Source: Candidatus Cloacimonadota bacterium (GTDB taxonomy: Bacteria > Cloacimonadota > Cloacimonadia > Cloacimonadales > TCS61). From it: a stretch of DNA of 64,000 nucleotides. Below, piece by piece: positions 19,379 through 28,400 of this stretch. Position 1 is the stretch's first letter. Every line of letters begins with the position of its first letter. The stretch is taken from positions 143,655 through 207,654 of the forward strand of contig JASUTE010000002.1 in NCBI GenBank assembly GCA_030445745.1. The letters run 5' to 3'. The notes beneath the pieces are model-generated. The model saw only the letters and a program-made list of their open reading frames with translations, was not told the origin of the DNA and did no database searches. The translations under genes were made by a program, and so were the position numbers.

Positions 19379-21412
19379 ATGAAAAACTTTGATATTTCTA
19401 ATGCAATGACCATTAAATTGGATAGCAATTTGCCCGAGTATCCCGAATTTGAAAAGGGAATTCGGCGAGCACCACGCCGCGAGATGGATTTGAACCAGCA
19501 GGAGATAGAGCTGGCCCTGAAAAATGCCCTGCGCTATATTCCCACCGAGCTGCACGAAAAACTGGCTCCCGAGTTTTTGGATGAGCTAATGACCCACGGA
19601 CATATTTATGGCTATCGCTACCGGCCCCAAGGCCATATCTATGGCAAACCGGTAGACCAGTACAAGGGCAAATGTTTGGAAGGAAAAGCGTTCCAGGTGA
19701 TGATAGATAACAACCTGGATTTCGAAATAGCGCTTTATCCCTATGAATTGGTAACTTATGGCGAAACAGGTTCTGTGTGCCAAAACTGGATGCAGTACAG
19801 GTTGATAAAGAAATACTTGGAAAATCTGACCCACGAAAACACTCTGGTTTGCATGAGCGGACATCCTTTGGGCTTGTTCAAATCTTCGCCACAGGCACCA
19901 CGAGTAATAAACACCAACGGACTTATGATAGGGCAGTTCGACAACCAACACGACTTTAACCGCGCCAATGCTTTGGGCGTGGCAAACTATGGCCAAATGA
20001 CGGCTGGGGGCTGGATGTACATAGGCCCTCAGGGAATAGTGCATGGAACTTATAACACCATTCTTATTGCCGGCCGCCAAAAGCTGGGTGTGCCCGAAGA
20101 TGGTGACTTGCATGGTAAACTTTTTGTATCTTCTGGTTTAGGCGGCATGAGCGGAGCTCAGCCCAAAGCAGTTGAAATTGCCCGCGGAGTAGGTGTTTTT
20201 GCCGAAGTAGATAGCTCACGTATAGAAACCCGTCACAAACAGGGCTGGGTTAGCAAGATTACAGATTCTGCCGCTGAAGCTTTTAAAATTGCTCAGGAAT
20301 ACATAAAAAAGGAAGAAGCGATGTCTATTGCCTACCACGGCAATATCGTGGATCTGCTGGAATATGCCGCCGATAACCAGGTGCATATCGATTTACTTTC
20401 CGACCAAACTTCCTGCCATGCTGCCTATGAAGGTGGCTATTGCCCGCAGGGGCTTAGCTTCCAAGAGCGTACCCAAATGCTGGCGGAAGATAGAGAGAAA
20501 TTTATAAAACTGGTAAATCAATCTTTGCGCAAGCATTTTAAAGTTATTAAGAAACTGGTAGCTGCTGGTACTTATTTCTTCGACTACGGCAACAGCTTTT
20601 TGAAAGCAGTTTTTGATGCTGGAGTGAAAGAAGTTGCTAAAAATGGCAAAAATACCTACGACGGCTTCATCTTCCCCAGCTATGTGGAAGATATCCTGGG
20701 GCCGGAATTGTTTGACTACGGTTATGGTCCCTTCCGCTGGGTCTGCCTTTCTGGCAAAGAGGAAGACCTGATAAAAACCGATATGACAGCAGCGGGAATT
20801 ATAAAAAATTGCCGTCCCCAATTGCGCTACCAAGATCGCGACAACTATATTTGGGTAAAAGATGCCATGAAAAACAAACTGGTAGTGGGAACGCAGGCGC
20901 GCATTTTGTACCAAGATGCACCTGGGCGCTTGGCAATAGCGTTAAAATTCAACCAGATGGTGAAAGCTGGCGAGATTGGGCCAGTGATGCTGGGACGTGA
21001 CCACCACGATACCGGCGGCACCGACAGTCCCTATCGCGAAACTTCTAACATAAAAGATGGTTCCAACATTATGGCTGAAATGAGCACCGAATGCTACGCC
21101 GGTAATGCTGCTCGCGGCATGAGCATGGTTACTCTACACAATGGTGGCGGAGTGGGAATTGGTAAAGTTTCCAACAGCGGCTTTGGCATGGTGCTGGATG
21201 GCAGCAAGCGCGTGGACGAGATATTGCAGCGGGCTTTCCCCTGGGATGTGATGTGTGGTGTGGCTCGCCGAGCCTGGGCGCGGAATCCGCATTCTATAGA
21301 AACTGCCATTGAACATAACCAGAAGTTCAAAAATACCGACCACATTACCCTGCCCTACCAGGCAGATGAAAATTACCTTAAAAACCTGGTAGCAGCTAAA
21401 CTGAAAAAATAG
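19379..21412 (+). CDS. hutU: urocanate hydratase (long form)
   Basis: RPQGHIYGKPVDQYKGKCLEGKAFQVMID, GGMSGAQPKAVEIA, DLLSDQTSCHAAYEGGYCPQGLSF, TLHNGGGVGIGKVSNSGFGMVLDG. Confidence 0.94.
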   Translation: MKNFDISNAMTIKLDSNLPEYPEFEKGIRRAPRREMDLNQQEIELALKNALRYIPTELHEKLAPEFLDELMTHGHIYGYRYRPQGHIYGKPVDQYKGKCLEGKAFQVMIDNNLDFEIALYPYELVTYGETGSVCQNWMQYRLIKKYLENLTHENTLVCMSGHPLGLFKSSPQAPRVINTNGLMIGQFDNQHDFNRANALGVANYGQMTAGGWMYIGPQGIVHGTYNTILIAGRQKLGVPEDGDLHGKLFVSSGLGGMSGAQPKAVEIARGVGVFAEVDSSRIETRHKQGWVSKITDSAAEAFKIAQEYIKKEEAMSIAYHGNIVDLLEYAADNQVHIDLLSDQTSCHAAYEGGYCPQGLSFQERTQMLAEDREKFIKLVNQSLRKHFKVIKKLVAAGTYFFDYGNSFLKAVFDAGVKEVAKNGKNTYDGFIFPSYVEDILGPELFDYGYGPFRWVCLSGKEEDLIKTDMTAAGIIKNCRPQLRYQDRDNYIWVKDAMKNKLVVGTQARILYQDAPGRLAIALKFNQMVKAGEIGPVMLGRDHHDTGGTDSPYRETSNIKDGSNIMAEMSTECYAGNAARGMSMVTLHNGGGVGIGKVSNSGFGMVLDGSKRVDEILQRAFPWDVMCGVARRAWARNPHSIETAIEHNQKFKNTDHITLPYQADENYLKNLVAAKLKK

Positions 21413-21428
21413 GAAAAATTATAGAACT

Positions 21429-21469
21429 GGCTCCCCCTGCAGCAGTGGCTGTGGGGGGCGAGTTTTGAA
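21429..21469 (+). terminator. rho-independent terminator of hutU
   Basis: GGCTCCCCCTGCAGCAGTGGCTGTGGGGGGCG hairpin followed by AGTTTT. Confidence 0.6.
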
Positions 21470-21671
21470 GGTGGCAATCAGTGGGAGCCAATTTGGGTTG
21501 AACGAAGTGGAAGCGTATATTCGATATTATAATTATAGGATCGTGTTTGTATCATAATCAGAGGAACTTATTAATTGCTTTTAAAAATTGTTCAAAAGCA
21601 AACAAAGCTTTATCCTTAATTCGAAGAGTCTTGCCGGCTTATCTAGCCGTTTTGTCTCGCCGAAGAGTAAC

Positions 21672-21721
21672 GAAGGCGGAAGTCCTGTGAAGGCAGAAGT
21701 CTTGTGCCAAGGCGGAATGAG
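21672..21721. repeat. degenerate short tandem repeat in non-coding region
   Basis: GAAGGCGGAAGTCCTGT / GAAGGCAGAAGTCTTGT / CAAGGCGGAATGAGT at 17-19 bp spacing. Confidence 0.5.
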
Positions 21722-21746
21722 TTAAGAAATTTTAATTTGTAAAATT

Positions 21747-21983
21747 CTAATTCAACTCAATTTCCAAATATGCTCCTGATCCTGGGTCAATATAAACAGA
21801 ATCAGTAAAAGATGAGTTGTACCCTTCGGAAAACGCCCAAATTTTAATATAGTTAGTCAACTTGCCATAACCTTCAAAATCGCCGAATTCATCAAAAATC
21901 TCAACTATGTTATCATCAAAATGAAAGGCAAAGTCATTGTAAGGTATCTCGAATTTTCCCTTAGAATTAGAATAGTCCAGCAC
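21747..21983 (-). pseudogene. possible gene remnant (C-terminal fragment of a small secreted/lipoprotein-like protein)
   Basis: 78 aa ORF with GTG start, no SD, in-frame stop a few codons upstream, no signal peptide; composition loosely like the 54210-54854 lipoprotein. Confidence 0.25.
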
Positions 21984-22132
21984 GACTCGCTTTTTTCAAT
22001 TAACATTATGTGTCTTTACGGACGCAGTTAAGTTGACACTCCCAAAAGTTATTAAATGGGTGAATTAGAATCGAGTTTTAAAGTGGAATTCAATGATTAT
22101 AAAATTTTATTATATCAGTATTCTTCGATGAA

Positions 22133-22549
22133 TCAGTTGTAAGAAATCACTGCTGTCCTGATGTTATTCTGCAAATTAAATTTTATTTTCAAAGTATTTG
22201 GAGGCAGTAATTCCTCTGCTACTTCCGGCCATTCTATTATGGTTATGCCGCTTTCGAACAGTTCTTCTAAACCTAATTCCAAAACCTCTTCCCAAGAGGT
22301 AAGTCGGTAAAGATCCAGATGAAATATGGGGATTTTACCTCGGTATTCATTCATCAAAACGTAACTGGGGCTACTTACCACTTCCGAAACACCCAGAAAT
22401 TTGCATAATTTTTGAGTAAAGAAGGTTTTACCTGTTCCTAACTGGCCGTAAAGTGCCAAAACACTGCCTTTAACTAGCTGTTTAGCGATCTTTCTGGCCA
22501 GCTCTCTGGTATCTTCTTTGCTATTTAAATTTATTTCTTGGGTTTGCAT
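22133..22549 (-). CDS. tsaE: tRNA threonylcarbamoyladenosine biosynthesis protein TsaE
   Basis: LALYGQLGTGKTFFTQKLCKFLGV Walker A, VSSPSYVLMNEY, HLDLYRL, IIEWPE. Confidence 0.94.
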   Translation of the reverse strand: MQTQEINLNSKEDTRELARKIAKQLVKGSVLALYGQLGTGKTFFTQKLCKFLGVSEVVSSPSYVLMNEYRGKIPIFHLDLYRLTSWEEVLELGLEELFESGITIIEWPEVAEELLPPNTLKIKFNLQNNIRTAVISYN

Positions 22550-24084
22550 ATTGCCAAAGGTAGCATCACCTCTTCCATAGAAACACCGCCATGTTGGAAA
22601 GTGCCGCTGTAAGTTTTCTGATATTGATGAAATGCATTGGGATAAACAAAGAAATAATCTTCCTTACAGAAGGCTATATTATCCACAATATTTCGCTGTG
22701 GCAGACCAAATTTTTCGGGTTCTTTCAGCAAATAGGAATGTTTGTCTTCTAATCCCAGGTTTTTACCTTGTTTGTAGCGAACAGTGGTAGTGGTATTGCG
22801 ATCTCCAATAATTTTGGCAGCACGATTAACTTTTATGGAACCATGATCGGTGGTAATAATGGCTGTTGCACCTTGTTTACTTATCAGTTTTAAGGTTTCA
22901 TAAAAAGTGGAGTGCAAAAACCAGTGTTTAGTAAAAGCGCGTAAAGCTGATTCATCGGGAATTGTTTCCTGTAGAATTCGGTTTTGGGAACGATGGTGCG
23001 CTAAAAGATCTAGAAAATTATACACTAACACAACTAGTTTCTCATTGTGCCAGTTTTCTACTTTGCGTAGCACGTAGTTGCCTTCTTCTATCGAGAAGAT
23101 CTTTATGTATTTACTCTTTTCTAACTGCTGTCCTAAATCTTTTAAATGCGCATCTAACAGCTGATGTTCATTGCGGTTGCGGCTATTATCGGAATCTGCC
23201 GATTCTACCCAATATTTGGGAAAGTTGCGAGCAATATCTATTGGCAATAGACCACTAAAAATGGAGTTTCTGGAATAGGGAGTAGCACTGGGTAAAATGG
23301 AATTATATAGATTCAAGTCTACATCGAAAAGTTCCTGTAAATAAGGCTCTAATACCATATATTGATCAAGTCGCATGCAATCTAACACAATAAAATAAAC
23401 TGGATAATCGTTATTAATTTCTGGTACCACATACTCCGAAATTAAATCAAAGGAAAAATCTGGGCGGTCATCGGATTGTAGCCACTTAGGGTAGTTTTCT
23501 AAATAATAATCACAAAACTCACTATTACAGTTCAATTTTTCCAAGAAATGTGTCTGAGCTAAGTTTTGGTCTTCCACCTCATCTATCGTCAATTCCCAGC
23601 GGCAGAGCTGGCTGTAGAGGTCTTGCCACTCTTTCCAGTCTGGAGCTTCGAATAATTTGCGGTTCAAATTAGCAGAAAATTGGGCATAATCAGCCCCCAC
23701 CCGGTTGCGTTTGATCTCTTCCGATTGGAAGATTTTCTTAATAGCCATAATTATCTGATTAGGATTGATGGGCTTTATCAAATAATCGGCAATCTGGCCG
23801 GCTATGGCATTTTCCATCAAGCCCTCTTCTTCACTTTTGGTAACCATTATTACCGGCAGGTTAGGTTTTACTTTTTTTATCTCGCGCAGAGTGCTAAGGC
23901 CGTCCATACCAGGCATCATTTCATCCAATAATATCAAATCATAAGAATTATTGCGTGTCATTTCTATGGCATCAGCACCATTGCTGGCGGTGTCTACCAG
24001 ATAGTCTTTTTCTTGTAAAAACAACAAAAAAGGCTTTAAATGTTGGATTTCGTCGTCAACCCATAGAATCTTTAGTTGCTGCAT
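22531..24084 (-). CDS. porX: PorX-like response regulator with C-terminal PglZ domain
   Basis: Receiver domain ILWVDDEIQHL...LILLDEMMPGMDG...VTKSEEE...YLIKPINP followed by PglZ-type phosphatase region (YFIVLDCMRLDQY, PYSRNSIFSGLLP, ITTDHGSIKV). Confidence 0.88.
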   Translation of the reverse strand: MQQLKILWVDDEIQHLKPFLLFLQEKDYLVDTASNGADAIEMTRNNSYDLILLDEMMPGMDGLSTLREIKKVKPNLPVIMVTKSEEEGLMENAIAGQIADYLIKPINPNQIIMAIKKIFQSEEIKRNRVGADYAQFSANLNRKLFEAPDWKEWQDLYSQLCRWELTIDEVEDQNLAQTHFLEKLNCNSEFCDYYLENYPKWLQSDDRPDFSFDLISEYVVPEINNDYPVYFIVLDCMRLDQYMVLEPYLQELFDVDLNLYNSILPSATPYSRNSIFSGLLPIDIARNFPKYWVESADSDNSRNRNEHQLLDAHLKDLGQQLEKSKYIKIFSIEEGNYVLRKVENWHNEKLVVLVYNFLDLLAHHRSQNRILQETIPDESALRAFTKHWFLHSTFYETLKLISKQGATAIITTDHGSIKVNRAAKIIGDRNTTTTVRYKQGKNLGLEDKHSYLLKEPEKFGLPQRNIVDNIAFCKEDYFFVYPNAFHQYQKTYSGTFQHGGVSMEEVMLPLAICKPKK

Positions 24085-24143
24085 ATCAATCTCCTTTTCC
24101 TAATAAGATAATCTAATAGCAAATTGCAGCAACTACCTCCTTG

Positions 24144-24758
24144 TTAAACTTGTGGTTCTTGTTCTTTTTCAAAACGGCGTTTTCTTTGGTTAATTTTGCT
24201 GCGCATCTCATCCAGATCGGAATCTTGGAAAAAGAGTGCTAAGTTGAAATTAAGTTCTTTGCGGCTGCAATTGAAAAAGTTTAGCATCTTTTCGAAAAAT
24301 TGCTCTACATAAATATCTTGCAGTGTTTTTTCTTGCTCTTTTTTCTTTTTACGCAAATCTTTTATTTCTTCGCGTAAATCCACAGTTGGTTTATTTTCAG
24401 CTTTTTCTAACCATTCCTCGCTTTCCTGGTAGCTGGCATCTTTCACAAATGGTTTTATCATGTTCAATTTATCCAAACCAATTTCCTTAACCGAAGTTTC
24501 GTCTATATCTAATTTTTGTATGTATAACTCATAAATTCCTATTAGTTTGGAAGCAAAAGAGCCTGCCATATTGAATTCATTTTCTACAAAATCTTTGAAT
24601 TTCTTATAACCTTTGCGTTTAAAAAGCTTAGTACGTTTTATTTCCGAAAGAAGTTGTCCCATCGAGACAAAATTATCTTCCATAGTTTTTTTTAAATTTG
24701 TTACAGCTTGCATCTTTTCATCAGCAGTCATTTCCACATTTTTGAAATCTGTATTCAT
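24144..24758 (-). CDS. hypothetical, highly charged coiled-coil protein
   Basis: 204 aa ORF; K/E-rich; FKDFVENEFNMAGSFASKLIGIYELY resembles a DNA-binding-type helical region (tentative). Confidence 0.6.
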   Translation of the reverse strand: MNTDFKNVEMTADEKMQAVTNLKKTMEDNFVSMGQLLSEIKRTKLFKRKGYKKFKDFVENEFNMAGSFASKLIGIYELYIQKLDIDETSVKEIGLDKLNMIKPFVKDASYQESEEWLEKAENKPTVDLREEIKDLRKKKKEQEKTLQDIYVEQFFEKMLNFFNCSRKELNFNLALFFQDSDLDEMRSKINQRKRRFEKEQEPQV

Positions 24759-24776
24759 AAACTTTCCTTTCTAAAT

Positions 24777-25577
24777 TTATATTGGAAAATATATATGTTC
24801 GGAAGCAGGAAAATCAAGGTTTCTAACTTCAGTAACATATTTTGCCAATTTTTGGGGAATTTCCTTTTCCAAGTTGGCATATTTTTTTACAAATTTGGGT
24901 GTAAAATCTGCCATTCCCAGAATATCGTGATAAACCAGAACTTGGCCATCGCAATATCTGCCAGCGCCAATTCCAATGGTGGGAATTTTGAGTTCTTTGG
25001 TAATCTGCTGTCCCAGTTTTTCGGGGATACCTTCTAGCACCAGCATAAAAGCGCCAGCATCCTGAATATCACGGGCCTGTTGTAATATTTTTTCAGAATC
25101 GGCATCTTTTTTGCCCTGAACCACATAACCGCCAAAGGTGTTTATAGATTGCGGAGTAAGCCCCAGGTGCGCCACAACCGGAATTTCGCAATCGGTGATC
25201 GCTTTAATAGCTTCTATCCTGCTGGCAGAGCCACCTTCCAATTTTACCGCATTGGCATCTGCTTCCAAAATTAGCCGTGCCGCATTTTTCTTGGTTTCTT
25301 CCAGGCTAACATGGTAGCTCATGAAGGGCATATCGGCCACTATGAATGTATCGGTGGCACCGCGGCGGGTAGCTTTGGTATGATGAATGATGTCTGCCAT
25401 GGTCACTTTTAGTGTATTTGGATAACCTAAAACCACCATTCCCAGGCTGTCACCTACCAAGATCATGTCTACCCCGGCTAATTGGGCATATTTGCCGGAA
25501 GGATAATCGTAGGCTGTTATCATCACGATTTTCTTTCCCCTTTTCTTCATTTTTTTAAAAGATCTTGTTGATAACAT
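24777..25577 (-). CDS. panB: 3-methyl-2-oxobutanoate hydroxymethyltransferase
   Basis: MITAYDYPSGKYAQLAGVDMILVGDSLGMVVLGY, AVKLEGG, PVVAHLGLTPQS, IGIGAGRYCDGQVLV. Confidence 0.96.
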   Translation of the reverse strand: MLSTRSFKKMKKRGKKIVMITAYDYPSGKYAQLAGVDMILVGDSLGMVVLGYPNTLKVTMADIIHHTKATRRGATDTFIVADMPFMSYHVSLEETKKNAARLILEADANAVKLEGGSASRIEAIKAITDCEIPVVAHLGLTPQSINTFGGYVVQGKKDADSEKILQQARDIQDAGAFMLVLEGIPEKLGQQITKELKIPTIGIGAGRYCDGQVLVYHDILGMADFTPKFVKKYANLEKEIPQKLAKYVTEVRNLDFPASEHIYFPI

Positions 25578-25614
25578 ATCTCCTCCAGCTTATCTTTATT
25601 ATTTAAAATCCAAA

Positions 25615-26151
25615 CTAAAGTTTTTTCCCTAAGTAGCGTTCTTTTTCGCTGTAAATGCAGCCGCAATATTGCTGGCGATACATCTTTTTTTGTTTAGAAA
25701 GTTTGATGCCCTCTTTCCAATACTCTCTAAAATCTTCGTAATAAAATTTCATACCATAATCTTGTGCTAAAGCCTGGCCGATCTCTTTGATGAGCTGGTG
25801 GTTTTGGAACTTGCTGTACAGCAGGGTAGTGCTGAAGGCATCGAACTTGCCTTTTTTGGCAATTATTGCCGTATATTTCAGGCGGTCGTAGTAGCAATGT
25901 CGGCAACGGGAAGCTTCGCGATAAGCGCTTTTGCGCAGGAACTCTTCCAAATTGTATTCATCTTTTATAATGCTGGGAATATTTTCCTGAGCCAAAAAAT
26001 CTTGCAGGGTTTGCAGGCGCTTTTGGTTTTCCAAATAAGGATGAATATTGGGATTATACCAAAAAGCCCAAACCTCGTGCTGTGCCATTTTTAAATGTTT
26101 ATGCGGAGCTACAAAGCAAGGCGCACAGCAAACATGCACTAAAAGTCTCAT
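25615..26151 (-). CDS. queH: epoxyqueuosine reductase QueH
   Basis: LVHVCCAPC, FWYNPNIHPYLENQKR, CRHCYYDRL, YCGCIYSEKER. Confidence 0.92.
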   Translation of the reverse strand: MRLLVHVCCAPCFVAPHKHLKMAQHEVWAFWYNPNIHPYLENQKRLQTLQDFLAQENIPSIIKDEYNLEEFLRKSAYREASRCRHCYYDRLKYTAIIAKKGKFDAFSTTLLYSKFQNHQLIKEIGQALAQDYGMKFYYEDFREYWKEGIKLSKQKKMYRQQYCGCIYSEKERYLGKKL

Positions 26152-26154
26152 TAT

Positions 26155-27303
26155 CTATCTAAATTCTTTTAGCAGGTTGGAAGCAATGATATTACGCTGA
26201 ATTTGGTTGGTGCCTTCATAGATTTGAGTTATCTTAGCATCGCGCATCATTTTTTCTACCGGATATTCCTTCATGTAACCGTAGCCACCAAGGATTTGGA
26301 CAGCATCGGTAGTTACTTTCATAGCCATGTCGGAGGCAAATACTTTGCACATCGCCGATTCTTTGGAATATTTTTTACTTCCTGCATCTATCATACGGGC
26401 TGTTTGCATCACCAGTGCACGAGCAGCTTCAATTTGGGTTGCCATGTCGGCTAGCATGAATTGTACACCTTGGAAGCTGGAAACAGATTTGCCAAACTGA
26501 TGGCGCTCTTTGGAATAACGGGCAGCTTCTTCATAAGCACCCTGGGCAATTCCAACTGCTTGTGAACCAACCATAGGACGAGATTTATCGAAAGTTTTCA
26601 TAGCTATCATAAAGCCCATGCCTTCACGGCCTATCAGGTTTTCTTTGGGAATGCGGCAGTTATCGAAAATAAGTTCGCGGGTAGCTGAGCCACGGATACC
26701 CATTTTGTCTTCTTTCTTACCAAAACTAAAACCTTCAGTGCCTTTTTCTACTATGAAGCAGGAAGCACCACGGGCGCCTTTAGTTTTATCGGTAAGAGCA
26801 AAAACTGAGTAAATATCAGCTTCCCCACCGTTGGTTATCCACTGTTTGGTACCGTTCAGCACATAGTAGTCGCCATCTTTGGTAGCCGTGGTTTCAATGC
26901 CGCCAGCATCGGAACCAGCATTGGCTTCGGTAAGTGCAAAAGCTGCCAGTTTTTCACCATTAGCAATTAGAGGCAGGTATTTTTGTTTTTGCTCTTCATT
27001 TCCAGAAATTAAAATAGGATATGAACCTAAACCAGTGGCGCCTAAAGCCAAACTAATTCCACCACACACTCGGCTAAGTTCTTCGGTAACAATGGCCAGA
27101 TCCACTACTTTGCCGCTTATACCATCGTATTCTTCGGGAACAAGAACGGCAAACAGGTCAGTCTGCTTGAAAACTTCTACGATTTCCCAGGGAAATTCAT
27201 TTGTTTCATCATATTTAGCGCGTACAGGTTTAATGCGTTCCTCGGCAACCTGACGTGCGATTTCTTTTATCTCTTGCTGATCTTCAGTTAAAAAATAATC
27301 CAT
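26155..27303 (-). CDS. acyl-CoA dehydrogenase
   Basis: FALTEANAGSDAGGIETTA, QWITNGGEADIY, QILGGYGYMKEYPVEKMMRDAKITQIYEGTNQIQR; start MDYFLTEDQQ with SD ggaggc. Confidence 0.95.
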   Translation of the reverse strand: MDYFLTEDQQEIKEIARQVAEERIKPVRAKYDETNEFPWEIVEVFKQTDLFAVLVPEEYDGISGKVVDLAIVTEELSRVCGGISLALGATGLGSYPILISGNEEQKQKYLPLIANGEKLAAFALTEANAGSDAGGIETTATKDGDYYVLNGTKQWITNGGEADIYSVFALTDKTKGARGASCFIVEKGTEGFSFGKKEDKMGIRGSATRELIFDNCRIPKENLIGREGMGFMIAMKTFDKSRPMVGSQAVGIAQGAYEEAARYSKERHQFGKSVSSFQGVQFMLADMATQIEAARALVMQTARMIDAGSKKYSKESAMCKVFASDMAMKVTTDAVQILGGYGYMKEYPVEKMMRDAKITQIYEGTNQIQRNIIASNLLKEFR

Positions 27304-27551
27304 TATGCCTCCTAAAAATATTCTTTTGAATACCACTTCTGTGGAAAGCAAAATTCGTCAAGGTAAATGTTATCTCCAAAGTGTCAGATTTACTTGCAAA
27401 TAAAGCAAATTAGAAGATTAAGAATTTTATTCATAAAAGTTAGCACTCTGCCTATAATAAAAATTTTGACAGCGAAATTTGCTAGAGTAAATTAAACAGT
27501 AAATAATTTGAAATTAAAAATCCAGCAAATTGGGAATTTATAGGAAGGAGA

Positions 27552-28400
27552 ATGCCAATGAAGAGAATTGGAGCCCATGTAAGTGCAACTGGTGGAGTAG
27601 AAAATGCACCTTTGAATGCTGCCGAAATAAACGCAACAGCTTTTGCTTTATTCACCAAGAATCAGCGTCGTTGGCAGGCCAAACCGCTCACCAAAAAGAA
27701 TATACAGGGATTCAAAGAAAACTGTCAGAAACATAATTATCAAATGCGACATATTCTTCCCCACAGCAGCTATCTCATCAATTTAGCCCATCCCGAAAAG
27801 GATAAATTGCAGAAATCGCGGAATGCGTTTCTTTCCGAACTGAAAAGATGCGAGCAATTAGGTTTACAGAAGCTCAACTTTCACCCAGGCAGCAGTTTAG
27901 GAAAGAAATCAGAAACAGAGAGCTTGAAAACAGTGGCAGAATCCATAAACTGGGCATTAGCACAAACTGAATTTATTACAGCAGTTATCGAAAATACAGC
28001 TGGACAGGGTAACACATTGGGTTACAGTTTTCAGCAGCTGGCAGAAATTATTGAGCAGGTGAAAAACAAAGAGCGGGTTGGAGTTTGTATAGACACCTGT
28101 CACATGTTTGCCGCCGGCTACGATATTAGCTCGCGAAAAGCTTTCGAAAAAACATTTCAGAAATTTGATGAAATCGTAGGATTTTCCTATTTACAGGGAA
28201 TGCACCTGAACGATATAAAAACAGAGCTAGCTAGTAAAAAAGACAGGCATGCTTCCCTGGGACAGGGCAATATTGGCTGGGACGGTTTTAAATTTATAGT
28301 TCAAGATACAAGATTTGATGAAATTCCGCTAATTTTGGAAACGCCGCAGCCCGAAATTTGGCCACAGGAAATAGAACAACTAAAAAAGCTGAGCAAGTAA
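27552..28400 (+). CDS. nfo: deoxyribonuclease IV (endonuclease IV)
   Basis: [63 protein letters not shown]. Confidence 0.95.
   Translation: MPMKRIGAHVSATGGVENAPLNAAEINATAFALFTKNQRRWQAKPLTKKNIQGFKENCQKHNYQMRHILPHSSYLINLAHPEKDKLQKSRNAFLSELKRCEQLGLQKLNFHPGSSLGKKSETESLKTVAESINWALAQTEFITAVIENTAGQGNTLGYSFQQLAEIIEQVKNKERVGVCIDTCHMFAAGYDISSRKAFEKTFQKFDEIVGFSYLQGMHLNDIKTELASKKDRHASLGQGNIGWDGFKFIVQDTRFDEIPLILETPQPEIWPQEIEQLKKLSK

Noticed and set aside
19586-20113. 175 aa minus-strand ORF antisense to hutU (and 20393-20914)
   Set aside because: Fully inside a confidently identified gene, no SD, composition typical of antisense shadow ORFs.
27440-27449. Perfect TTAGCACTC half of a CIRCE element upstream of nfo
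   Set aside because: The matching GAGTGCTAA arm is absent at the 9-nt spacing; likely coincidence.
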